40,542 nucleotides of DNA, taken from Bradyrhizobium sp. Lineage in GTDB: Bacteria > Pseudomonadota > Alphaproteobacteria > Rhizobiales > Xanthobacteraceae. The notes beneath the pieces were generated by a model, which saw only the letters and a program-made list of their open reading frames with translations, was not told where the DNA came from and made no database searches. The first letter of the stretch is position 1, and each line of letters opens with the position of its first letter. The position numbers and the translations under genes are program-made. The stretch covers positions 1-40,542 of the forward strand of contig NZ_SSNA01000158.1 in assembly GCF_004799445.1 (NCBI RefSeq), read 5' to 3'. Positions 16,197 through 24,080 of the stretch are shown piece after piece.

Positions 16197-16302
16197 CGTC
16201 ATGCCCCGCGCAGGCGGGGCATCCAGTAATCCGTGGACGCCAACGATCAGATCGAGAAGCCGCGGCGTACTGGATCGTCCGGTCAAGCCGGACGATGACA
16301 GC
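16197..16302. repeat. Intergenic palindromic repeat, type B, copy 2
   Basis: Same architecture as 14173-14277: CGTCATGCCCCGCGCAGG, GGGGCATCCAGTAAT, GAGAAGCCGCGGCGTACTGG and an end hairpin CGTCCGG..CCGGACGATGAC. It lies between the glpV stop and its terminator, so it would be part of the 3' untranslated region of the glp mRNA. Confidence 0.85.
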
Positions 16303-16311
16303 AAAGCGCCC

Positions 16312-18108
16312 TCAGTTCAGCGAGGCGCGCTTCGGCGGCGTTGCCGGCCACGACTTGATCAGCGTGTCGTAGTCGATGGTTTCGCCCTTCGGCTTCTCGT
16401 TCGCCAGCTTGCGCTGGGGCGCGATATTGCCGTCCTTGGCCGACTTCGCGAACCAGTGCTCAGCCGTCTCCTTCTTGTTCATCTTCGGCCCGCAGGCGCC
16501 CTGCACGCCAGATTTCTCCAGCCGCTCCATCACCGAGTCCTGCGCTGCCGCCAGCGAATCCATCGCGGCTTGCGGCGTTTTCGCACCGGACGACGCATCG
16601 CCGATGTTCTGCCACCACAATTGCGCCAGCTTCGGATAATCCGGCACGTTGTTGCCGGTCGGGGTCCACTGCACGCGCGCCGGCGAGCGGTAGAACTCGA
16701 TCAGCCCGCCGAGCTTCGGCGCGCGTTCGGTAAAGGACTTGTCCCAGATGTCGGACTCGCGGATGAAGGTGAGACCGACATGGCTCTTCTTCAGGGACAC
16801 CGTCTTGGAGACGATGAACTGCAGGTAGAGCCAGGCCGCCTTGCGGCGATCCACCGGCGTCGACTTCAAGAGCGTCGCAGAGCCGACGTCCTGATAGCCG
16901 AGCTTCATGCCGTCCTTCCAGTAGGCGCCATGCGGCGACGGCGCCATCCGCCACTTCGGCGTGCCGTCCGCATTCATCACCGGCAGGCCGGGCTTCACCA
17001 TGTCGGCGGTGAAGGCGGTATACCAGAAGATCTGCTGGGCGATGTTGCCCTGCGACGGCACCGGTCCCGATTCGGAGAAGGTCATGCCTTGCGCCTGCGG
17101 CGGGGCATATTTCTTCATCCAGTCGAGATATTTGACGATCGAATAGACCGCCGCCGGACCGTTGACGTCGCCGCCGCGCTCGACCGAGGAGCCGACCGGA
17201 CGGCAGCCTTCCATACGGATGCCCCATTCGTCGACCGGAAGTCCGTTCGGGATGCCCTTGTCGCCGTTGCCGGCCATCGACAGCCACGCGTCGGTGAAAC
17301 GCCAGCCCAGCGACGGATCCTTCTTGCCGTAGTCCATGTGGCCATAGACCCTGACACCGTTGATTTCCTTGACGTCGTTGGTGAAGAATTCGGCGATATC
17401 CTCGTAAGCCGACCAGTTCACGGGGACGCCGAGGTCGTAGCCATACTTGGCCTTGAACTTGGCCTTGTATTCCGGATTGGAGAACCAGTCGTAGCGGAAC
17501 CAGTAGAGGTTCGCGAACTGCTGGTCGGGCAACTGGTAGAGGTGGCCGTTCGGCGCCGTGGTGAACGACTTGCCGATGAAGTCGTTGACGTCGAGCCCCG
17601 GATTGGTCACGTCCTTGCCCTCCCCGGCCGTCCATTCCGTCAGATCGACGGCCTGACCGTAACGGAAATGCGTTCCGATGAAGTCGGAATCGTTGATCCA
17701 GCCGTCGTAGACGTTCTTGCCCGATTGCATCTGGGTCTGAATCTTCTCCACGACATCGCCCTCCTGGATGATGTCGTGTTTCACCTTGATGCCGGTGATC
17801 TCCTCGAACGCCTTGGCCAGCGTCTTCGATTCATATTCGTGCACCGTCAGGGTTTCGGAGACCGCGTTGATCTCCATCCCCTTGAAGGGGGCAGCGGCCT
17901 TGATGAACCACTGCATTTCCTTCATCTGATCGTCCTTCGACAGCGTCGACGGCTGAAATTCGGCGTCGATCCATTTTTTGGCGGCAGCCTCGTCCGCGAA
18001 CGCGGGCGCGGTGATCGCAGATGATGCCGCCATCAGTGCGAGCGCGCTGGTCATCATCAGGATGCGTGTCCTTCTCGCAGGACCTTTGCTCATCTCCAAG
18101 TGTCGCAT
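16312..18108 (-). CDS. glpV: Glycerol ABC transporter substrate-binding protein
   Basis: 598 residues, periplasmic. The signal peptide follows a basic start (MRHLEMSKGPARRTRI) and ends at about 40 after APAFA. The remainder is a large extracellular solute-binding protein (type 1), with family segments such as YDGWINDSDFIGTHFRYG and WFRYDWFSNPEYKAKFK. Similar proteins end the glpSTPQUV glycerol transport operon of Rhizobium leguminosarum. The ATG at 18108 has GGAGGA just upstream; a longer in-frame start at 18216 would place non-signal sequence ahead. It is the last gene of the operon, 73 bases after glpU. The ligand (glycerol) is inferred from operon structure. Confidence 0.88.
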   Translation of the reverse strand: MRHLEMSKGPARRTRILMMTSALALMAASSAITAPAFADEAAAKKWIDAEFQPSTLSKDDQMKEMQWFIKAAAPFKGMEINAVSETLTVHEYESKTLAKAFEEITGIKVKHDIIQEGDVVEKIQTQMQSGKNVYDGWINDSDFIGTHFRYGQAVDLTEWTAGEGKDVTNPGLDVNDFIGKSFTTAPNGHLYQLPDQQFANLYWFRYDWFSNPEYKAKFKAKYGYDLGVPVNWSAYEDIAEFFTNDVKEINGVRVYGHMDYGKKDPSLGWRFTDAWLSMAGNGDKGIPNGLPVDEWGIRMEGCRPVGSSVERGGDVNGPAAVYSIVKYLDWMKKYAPPQAQGMTFSESGPVPSQGNIAQQIFWYTAFTADMVKPGLPVMNADGTPKWRMAPSPHGAYWKDGMKLGYQDVGSATLLKSTPVDRRKAAWLYLQFIVSKTVSLKKSHVGLTFIRESDIWDKSFTERAPKLGGLIEFYRSPARVQWTPTGNNVPDYPKLAQLWWQNIGDASSGAKTPQAAMDSLAAAQDSVMERLEKSGVQGACGPKMNKKETAEHWFAKSAKDGNIAPQRKLANEKPKGETIDYDTLIKSWPATPPKRASLN

Positions 18109-18181
18109 GGTGGTTCCTCCGTTGCAGCGACAGACATATTCAGGCCCGGGTTGGTCCCGGATCTGCTCTTTTTCGCTTGCC

Positions 18182-18508
18182 TCAGACGGTGCGGAATATT
18201 GCAACCGCCGAAACAAGCGAAATCACGGTGGCGAGCCAAAGGCTCGACAATTCAATTCCTTCACCGACCGGCAGCGTCGCGACGGTGTCGGTGCCGGCGA
18301 AGCCTATCCACAACAGATGGATCACGGCGGCCATGATCAGCGAAATGAACAGGCGGTCTCCGCGCGTGGTCGGAATCCGCAAGATGCCGACGCGCTCGGC
18401 TTCCGGATAGGCGATCGCCAGCCAGGTCATGACCGCGAGCGTTGCCGCCAGCAGCACGAAAAAGATCGCGGTCGGCAGCGTCCAGGCCATCCATGCGATG
18501 CTCTCCAT
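18182..18508 (-). CDS. glpU: GlpU, small DUF2160-type membrane protein of the glycerol transporter operon
   Basis: 108 residues with three likely membrane segments (about 8-33, 52-71 and 87-106) separated by short charged loops. The PTTRGDRLFIS segment and the overall size match the DUF2160 family, which is found in the same place in glycerol ABC transporter operons of rhizobia. It begins 9 bases after the end of glpQ. Its molecular role is unknown; it may be an accessory subunit of the permease. Confidence 0.8.
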   Translation of the reverse strand: MESIAWMAWTLPTAIFFVLLAATLAVMTWLAIAYPEAERVGILRIPTTRGDRLFISLIMAAVIHLLWIGFAGTDTVATLPVGEGIELSSLWLATVISLVSAVAIFRTV

Positions 18509-18517
18509 GGCGCCCTC

Positions 18518-19324
18518 CTAGACCCTGCCGAGCGCGAAGCCGCGCGCGATGTAATTGCGGACGAACCAGATCACCAACGCGCCGGGAATGATGGTCAGCA
18601 CGCCGGCGGCCGCCAGCAGGCCCCAGTCCATGCCGGCTGCGGAGACGGTGCGGGTCATCACGGCCGCGATCGGCTTGGCGTTGACCGAGGTCAGCGTGCG
18701 CGCCAGCAGCAATTCGACCCATGAAAACATGAAGCAGAAGAACGCCGCGACGCCGATCCCGCTGGCGATCAGCGGCACCAATATCTTCACGAAGAACCGC
18801 GGGAACGAATAGCCGTCCAGGAACGCGGTCTCGTCGATCTCGCGCGGCACGCCGGAGACGAATCCTTCCAGGATCCAGACCGCGAGCGGCACATTGAAGA
18901 TGCAGTGCGCCAGCGCCACCGCCCATGGCGTATCGAACAGGTCGATCGCCGAATAGAGATTGAAGAACGGCAGCGCATAGACCGCCGCCGGCGCCATCCG
19001 GTTCGACAGCAGCCAGAAGAACAGATGCTTGTCGCCGAGGAAGCGGTAGCGCGAAAACGCGTAGGCCGCCGGCAGGGCCACGGAAATCGAGATCACCGTA
19101 TTGATCACCACATATTTCAGCGAATTGATGTAGCCGGAATACCAGCTCTCGTCGGTGAAGATGCGCACGTAATGGGCGATGGTCGGCTGATGCGGCCACA
19201 GCGTCATGGTCGAGACGATCTCGCCGTTGGTCTTGAAACTCATATTGACCAGCCAGTAGATCGGCAGCAGCAGGAAGATCAGAAACAGCGAGAGGATGAG
19301 GCGGCGGCCGGGAATCGAATGCAT
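18518..19324 (-). CDS. glpQ: Glycerol ABC transporter permease GlpQ
   Basis: 268 residues, of the MalG-type inner-membrane permease family with about six membrane segments. The coupling (EAA) loop is PREIDETAFLDGYSFPRFF at about 165-185, followed by VPLIASGIG. The start is ATG 19324, which shares one base with the glpP stop (TGATG) and gives the usual MHSIPGRR-hydrophobic N-terminus. Longer in-frame starts upstream overlap glpP and are rejected. It pairs with GlpP as the membrane heterodimer. Confidence 0.88.
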   Translation of the reverse strand: MHSIPGRRLILSLFLIFLLLPIYWLVNMSFKTNGEIVSTMTLWPHQPTIAHYVRIFTDESWYSGYINSLKYVVINTVISISVALPAAYAFSRYRFLGDKHLFFWLLSNRMAPAAVYALPFFNLYSAIDLFDTPWAVALAHCIFNVPLAVWILEGFVSGVPREIDETAFLDGYSFPRFFVKILVPLIASGIGVAAFFCFMFSWVELLLARTLTSVNAKPIAAVMTRTVSAAGMDWGLLAAAGVLTIIPGALVIWFVRNYIARGFALGRV

Positions 19325-20226
19325 CACGCGACTCCCTTGTCGGGGCGCCGCTCGGTGCCGGCATTGGTCATCACGGTGTAGAAGATCCAGCACACGATGA
19401 TGATGATCAGGTTGTAGACCAGCGACAGCGCGGCGGCCTTGCCGAGGTCGAACTGCCCGAGCGCGATCTTGACCAGTTCGATGGAAATGAAGGTGGTCGA
19501 GTTGCCCGGCCCGCCACCGGTGACCACGAACGGCTCGGTGTAGATCATGAAACTGTCCATGAAGCGCAGCAGCACCGCGATCAGCAGCACGCGGTTCATC
19601 TTCGGCAGCTGGATGGCGGTGAACACCGCCCAGCGCGAGGCGCCGTCAATCTGCGCCGCCTGATAATAGGCTTCGGGTATCGACTTCAGCCCGGCGTAGC
19701 ACAACAGCGCCACCAGGCTGGTCCAGTGCCAGACGTCCATCACGATGACGGTGGCCCAGGCGTCGAAATCGTTGGAGACGTAGTTGTAGTTGATGCCGAT
19801 GCTGTTCAGCGCATAGCCGAGCAGGCCGATGTCGGGCCGGCCGAAGATCTGCCAGATCGTGCCGACCACGTTCCACGGAATCAGCAGCGGCAGCGCCAGG
19901 ATCACGAGGCAGGCCGCCACGCTCCAGCCCTGCCGCGGCATCGACAGCGCGACCACGATGCCCAAGGGAACCTCGATCGCGAGGATCACGGCGGAGAAAA
20001 ACAGGTTGCGCCACAGTGAAGCGAAAAACCGCTCGCCGAGATCGGTCGACGGATCGAGCAGTTCCTTGAACCAGCCGACGCCGTTCCAGAAAAACTGGTT
20101 GTTGCCGAAGGTGTCCTGCATCGAGTAGTTCACCACCGTCATCAGCGGCAGGATCGCCGAGAACGCCACCACCAGGAACACCGGCAGCACCAGGAACCAG
20201 GCCTTCTGGTTGACGGTCTTGTCCAT
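19324..20226 (-). CDS. glpP: Glycerol ABC transporter permease GlpP
   Basis: 300 residues, of the MalF/UgpA-type inner-membrane permease family. An N-terminal membrane segment (about 11-33) is followed by a periplasmic loop and about five more segments. The coupling loop reads AYYQAAQIDGASRWAVFTAI around 186-206. The ATG at 20226 shares one base with the stop of glpT. Within the operon glpP and glpQ lie between the ATPases and glpU/glpV, as in the R. leguminosarum glycerol system. Confidence 0.88.
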   Translation of the reverse strand: MDKTVNQKAWFLVLPVFLVVAFSAILPLMTVVNYSMQDTFGNNQFFWNGVGWFKELLDPSTDLGERFFASLWRNLFFSAVILAIEVPLGIVVALSMPRQGWSVAACLVILALPLLIPWNVVGTIWQIFGRPDIGLLGYALNSIGINYNYVSNDFDAWATVIVMDVWHWTSLVALLCYAGLKSIPEAYYQAAQIDGASRWAVFTAIQLPKMNRVLLIAVLLRFMDSFMIYTEPFVVTGGGPGNSTTFISIELVKIALGQFDLGKAAALSLVYNLIIIIVCWIFYTVMTNAGTERRPDKGVA

Positions 20227-21311
20227 CAGGCCGTCCCCTCGACCAAGAGGCTGTCGGCGTAAACGTGAACGTGCGATGGATCGAACACCAGGCCGGCGGC
20301 GTTGCCAGCAACGGAAAATCCCGGCGGCACTTTCGCGGAGAATTTCGCCTCGCCGATCCGCACCCGCGCGAAACGGACGCGGCCAAGGTCATCGATGCGC
20401 TCGATGTCGGCCGCGAGCAGACCCGGCGCCGGCGGCGCGACATCGACGAATTCCGGCCGCACGCCGATCTCGATTTTCGCCCCCGGTGGCAGGCGGTCAT
20501 AGCTGCGGTTCAGCGCGATGGTGTGGCCGTCGATGCGCGCCTCGCGACCGCTGACCTCGGCGGGCACGATATTCATGCCGGGCGAGCCGATGAAATAGCC
20601 GACGAAGGTATGCGCGGGTTTGTCGAACAATTCCGCCGGCGTGCCGCTCTGCACCACGCGGCCGTCATGCATCACGACCACGGTGTCGGCGAAGGTCAGC
20701 GCCTCGGTCTGGTCGTGGGTGACATAGATCATGGTCAAATCGAGCGCGCGATGCAGCGCCTTGAGTTTCGACCGCAATTGCCATTTCAGTTCGGGATCGA
20801 TCACCGTCAGCGGCTCATCGAACAGGATCGCCGCGACATCGGAGCGGACCAGTCCGCGGCCGAGCGAGATCTTCTGCTTGGCGTCCGCGGTCAGCCGCTG
20901 CGCCTTGCGCGCAAGAAAAGGCGTGAGGTCGAGCAGCCGCGCGATCTCGGCGACGCGCGCTTCGATCTCCACCTTTGGCACGCCGCGGTTCTTGAGCGGG
21001 AATGCCAGATTTTGCCCGACCGTCATGGTGTCGTAGATCACCGGAAACTGGAACACCTGGGCGATATTGCGCTTCTGCGTCGACAGCGGCGTGATGTCGA
21101 CGCCATCGAACAGAATCTTGCCGCGCGACGGCGTGACGATGCCCGAGATCAAATTGAGCAGCGTAGTCTTGCCGCAGCCCGACGGCCCGAGCAGCGCATA
21201 GGCGCCGCCCTGCCGCCAGGTCATCGTGACCGGCTTCAGCGCGAAGGATTCCGCGGCGGCGGCATTGCCGCTGTAGGAATGCGCAAGATCGACCAGGTCA
21301 ATGCGGGCCAT
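20226..21311 (-). CDS. glpT: Glycerol ABC transporter ATPase GlpT, with degenerate signature motif
   Basis: 361 residues, of the MalK/UgpC-like ATPase family with a C-terminal TOBE-type domain (about 245-355). Walker A is GPSGCGKT (42-49), the Q-loop lies at 85-90, Walker B is ILFDE (162-166) and the switch His is H199 (YVTHDQTEAL). The ABC signature that should read LSGGQ is LTADA (140-144) in an otherwise well-aligned segment, and the D-loop is TVID instead of ANLD. It can therefore bind and probably hydrolyse ATP with its own Walker motifs, but it offers a poor signature to its partner. It lies 12 bases after glpS. Confidence 0.9.
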   Translation of the reverse strand: MARIDLVDLAHSYSGNAAAAESFALKPVTMTWRQGGAYALLGPSGCGKTTLLNLISGIVTPSRGKILFDGVDITPLSTQKRNIAQVFQFPVIYDTMTVGQNLAFPLKNRGVPKVEIEARVAEIARLLDLTPFLARKAQRLTADAKQKISLGRGLVRSDVAAILFDEPLTVIDPELKWQLRSKLKALHRALDLTMIYVTHDQTEALTFADTVVVMHDGRVVQSGTPAELFDKPAHTFVGYFIGSPGMNIVPAEVSGREARIDGHTIALNRSYDRLPPGAKIEIGVRPEFVDVAPPAPGLLAADIERIDDLGRVRFARVRIGEAKFSAKVPPGFSVAGNAAGLVFDPSHVHVYADSLLVEGTA

Positions 21312-21323
21312 GCTGCATGTCCC

Positions 21324-22403
21324 TCACGTCGCGCCCGGCGCGGCGACCAGCCGGCCGGCGGCGTCGAACACGAACACGTTGTCCGGATCGAGCACGGCGT
21401 CGAGCAGGTGTCCGGGCGGATATTCGTGCACCCCCTGCAACACCGCGACCCAGTTGGAGGCGTCGCGGTTGAGATGCACAAAACTTTCCGAGCCGGTGAT
21501 TTCGGTCACCGTCACCGTGGCATGAAACGCATGGCGGCCGGCGATTCCGTTGGCGACCTCCAACTGGTGGGCGCGGAAGCCGACCCGGTAGGCGCCATCG
21601 TCGAGCTTTGCATAGAGTCCGGCGGCCGGCGCCTGCACGCCGCCGGCATATTGCACCGAGCCGTTTTTCTTTTCAATGCCGACGATGTTGAGCGGCGGGT
21701 CGGAAAACACCTGGGCGACGCGCAACGTGTCGGGATGGCGGTAGACGTTCGGCGTCGGACCGGCCTGCAGCACCTCGCCTTCCCACATGCAGATGGTGCG
21801 GCCGCCCAGCAACAGCGCCTCGGAGGGCTCGGTGGTGGCATAGACGAAGATCGCGCCGGAAGCCTCGAAAATGCGCGGCAATTCCGTGCGCAATTCCTCG
21901 CGCAGCTTGTAGTCGAGATTGGCGAGCGGCTCGTCGAGCAGCACCAGATCGGCGCCCTTCACCAGCGCGCGGGCGATCGCGGTGCGCTGCTGCTGGCCGC
22001 CGGACAATTGCAGCGGCGTGCGGTTCAGATACGGCTCGAGCTTCAGCAGCCTCGCCGCCTCCTGGACGCGCTTTTCGATCTCCGCGCGCGGCTTGCCCTG
22101 CACCCGCAGCGGCGAAGCGATGTTTTCATAGACGGTCAGCGAGGGGTAGTTGATGAACTGCTGATAGACCATCGCCACCGAACGCCGCCGCACGTCGGCG
22201 CCGGTGACATCCTTGCCGTCGACCAGGACGCGGCCTGATGTCGGTTTGTCGAGTCCGGCCAAAAGCCGCATGATCGATGTCTTGCCCGACAGCGTCGGGC
22301 CGAGCAACACGCTCAGGGTGCCGCGCTCGAGCGTCAACGAAACGTCGCGAATCGCCGCAATGCCGTCGACCGATCGCCAGACGTGCTCCAGCTCAACGCT
22401 CAT
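21324..22403 (-). CDS. glpS: Glycerol ABC transporter ATPase GlpS, lacking the switch histidine
   Basis: 359 residues, MalK-like. Walker A is GPTLSGKT (35-42), the signature is the canonical LSGGQQQR (133-140), Walker B is LVLLDE (153-158) and the D-loop is ANLD. The switch His, expected in YxTHDQxEAL, is replaced: the segment reads YATTEPSEAL with T191 at that position. A C-terminal TOBE-like regulatory domain follows (about 240-350). It overlaps the glpD stop by 4 bases (ATGA). With GlpT it forms a heterodimeric nucleotide-binding pair in which the losses are complementary. Confidence 0.9.
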   Translation of the reverse strand: MSVELEHVWRSVDGIAAIRDVSLTLERGTLSVLLGPTLSGKTSIMRLLAGLDKPTSGRVLVDGKDVTGADVRRRSVAMVYQQFINYPSLTVYENIASPLRVQGKPRAEIEKRVQEAARLLKLEPYLNRTPLQLSGGQQQRTAIARALVKGADLVLLDEPLANLDYKLREELRTELPRIFEASGAIFVYATTEPSEALLLGGRTICMWEGEVLQAGPTPNVYRHPDTLRVAQVFSDPPLNIVGIEKKNGSVQYAGGVQAPAAGLYAKLDDGAYRVGFRAHQLEVANGIAGRHAFHATVTVTEITGSESFVHLNRDASNWVAVLQGVHEYPPGHLLDAVLDPDNVFVFDAAGRLVAAPGAT

Positions 22404-23944
22404 GGCCGCCCTCCCGCTTCACGCAAGGGGCTCTCGGGAGAGACGCGATGGGCTGATATCCAGTCGTCAAGGGCGGCAATTTCCGAAGACGTCAGTCGCA
22501 ATCCGAGCTTGGACCGCCGCCATACAACGTCTTCGGCGGTGCAAGCCCATTCGGTTTGCATCAGGTACCTGACTTCGGCCTCCGTCAAGCTGGCGCCGAA
22601 CGACCGGCCGAGATCGCCAAGGGATTTCGCGGTGCCGAGCAGCTTGCCGGCGCGCGTGCCGTAGGCATGCGCCAGCCGGTTGGCATGGGATGCCGTCAGG
22701 AATGGATAGTTGCGCACCAGTTCCGCCGAAAGCGCCGGGACCGCCGAGACATCCATGTCGCCGCCGGGCAGCGGCGCCTTGCCGGTCCAGCCTTCGCGCG
22801 CCTTGCTGCCGTTCAGATAGGGGCCAAGCTTTTCGAGCGCCTCTTCGGCGAGGCGCCGATGGGTGGTGATCTTGCCGCCGTAGATCGACAGCAGCGGCGC
22901 GCCGCCGGGCGTGTCGAGTTCGAAGACGTATTCGCGGGTAGCGGCCTTGGCATCGCTGGCGCCATCATCATAGAGCGGGCGAACCCCGGCATAGGTCCAG
23001 ACCACATCCGAAGGCTTGACCGGGTTTGCCAGGTATTCGCTGACGGAATCGCAGAGATACTGGATCTCCTCGGCCGAGGCTTTCACCTTGGCGGGGTCGC
23101 CGTCGTAATCGCGATCGGTGGTGCCGATCAGCGTGAAGTCGTCCTGGTAGGGAATCACGAAGACGATCCGGCCGTCGCTGTTCTGGAACATGTAGGCGCG
23201 GTCGTGTTGGTAGAGTTTGCGCACGACGATGTGGGAGCCCTGCACCAGCCGCACCTTGGCGCGCGCGTTGACGCCGGAGCCCGCCGCCAGCACCTGTTCG
23301 ACCCACGGACCGCCGGCATTGACGAGCACGCGGGCACGGATGGTCGAGCGCTCGCCGCCAAAAGTGTTCTCGACCGTGACCTGCCAGATGCCATCGGTCT
23401 GCCGGATCTCGACCGCGCGGCTGCGGGTGCGGATTTCCGCGCCGCGGTCGGCGGCATCGCGCGCGGTGAGAACCACAAGCCGCGCGTCGTCGACGAAACA
23501 GTCGGAATATTCGAAGCCTTTGGTGAAGCGATGCGGCACCAGCGGCTTGCCGACTTCGTCGCGGGTCAGATCAACCGAACGTGTCGGCGGCAGCAAATGC
23601 CGGCCGCCGATATGGTCGTAAAGGAACAGCCCGAGCCGCAACAGCCAGGCCGGCCGCAAGCCGTCATGGTGCGGCAGCACGAAGCGAAGCGGGCGGATGA
23701 TGTGCGGCGCGATGCCCCAGAGGATTTCACGCTCGATCAGCGCCTCCCGCACCAGGCGGAACTCGTAGTATTCGAGATAGCGCAGCCCGCCATGCACGAG
23801 CTTGGTCGACCAGGACGACGTCCCGCTCGCCAAATCATTCATTTCACACAGGAAAACAGAATTTCCCCGGCCGGCCGCGTCGCGCGCGATGCCGCAGCCG
23901 TTGACGCCGCCCCCAATGATTGCGAGGTCGAAAATCCGCTCCAA
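22400..23944 (-). CDS. glpD: Aerobic glycerol-3-phosphate dehydrogenase
   Basis: 514 residues from a TTG start at 23944; E. coli GlpD has 501. It is FAD-dependent and oxidises glycerol-3-phosphate to dihydroxyacetone phosphate at the inner membrane, passing electrons to quinone. FAD motif IIGGGVNGCGIARDAAGRG near the N-terminus, then LASGTSSWSTKLVHGGLRYLE, VNAGGPWV, IPYQDDFTLIGTTDRDY and SIYGGKITTHRRLAEEAL; a C-terminal DAO_C domain ends it. No ATG lies in a sensible position. The TTG has GGGGGAA upstream and gives the family N-terminus (ERIFDLAIIGGG). An ATG at 24103 would start inside the neighbouring transporter gene and upstream of the candidate promoter. It is the first gene of the glp transporter operon. 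Confidence 0.93.
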   Translation of the reverse strand: MERIFDLAIIGGGVNGCGIARDAAGRGNSVFLCEMNDLASGTSSWSTKLVHGGLRYLEYYEFRLVREALIEREILWGIAPHIIRPLRFVLPHHDGLRPAWLLRLGLFLYDHIGGRHLLPPTRSVDLTRDEVGKPLVPHRFTKGFEYSDCFVDDARLVVLTARDAADRGAEIRTRSRAVEIRQTDGIWQVTVENTFGGERSTIRARVLVNAGGPWVEQVLAAGSGVNARAKVRLVQGSHIVVRKLYQHDRAYMFQNSDGRIVFVIPYQDDFTLIGTTDRDYDGDPAKVKASAEEIQYLCDSVSEYLANPVKPSDVVWTYAGVRPLYDDGASDAKAATREYVFELDTPGGAPLLSIYGGKITTHRRLAEEALEKLGPYLNGSKAREGWTGKAPLPGGDMDVSAVPALSAELVRNYPFLTASHANRLAHAYGTRAGKLLGTAKSLGDLGRSFGASLTEAEVRYLMQTEWACTAEDVVWRRSKLGLRLTSSEIAALDDWISAHRVSPESPLREAGGRP

Positions 23945-23966
23945 ACGACGCTTCCCCCGGCGACTC

Positions 23967-23994
23967 GCCTTCGCTTCGGCGATTTCGCTTTCGG
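23967..23994 (-). promoter_or_regulatory. Candidate GlpR operator: CGAA-type repeats at the glp transcription start
   Basis: Read on the minus strand, the leader has repeated CGAAA/CGAAG units: CCGAAAGCGAAA (23994-23983), then CCGAAGCGAAGG further on. Direct repeats of this kind are known operators of DeoR-family regulators such as GlpR. They lie at about +1 to +27 relative to the proposed start of transcription, a good place for a repressor. Assignment to GlpR is inference. Confidence 0.4.
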
Positions 23995-23999
23995 TTTGG

Positions 24000-24027
24000 A
24001 TTAAATCACAACCAAATGTGAAAGCAA
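24000..24027 (-). promoter_or_regulatory. Candidate promoter of the glpD-glpV operon
   Basis: On the minus strand TTGCTT (24027-24022) and TTTAAT (24005-24000) are separated by 16 bases; the -10 box matches TATAAT at five of six positions. The whole spacer, TCACATTTGGTTGTGA, is an inverted repeat (TCACA-N6-TGTGA), so a second regulator could bind between the boxes. Transcription would start near 23993, leaving a leader of about 50 bases before the TTG of glpD. Confidence 0.45.
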
Positions 24028-24080
24028 CGACAAAGTGCCGATGGCCCCTCGGTTTGCGGGACGGAAAGTTGCGCGATCGT

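Noticed and set aside
12685..16311. Possible CRISPR array or IS ends in the repeat-rich gaps
   Set aside because: The repeats are palindromic, of several families and unevenly spaced, with no spacers of uniform length, no cas genes and no transposase.
18109..18216. N-terminal extension of the glycerol-binding protein
   Set aside because: The extension has no signal character; the ATG at 18108 has a strong ribosome binding site and is followed by a proper signal peptide.
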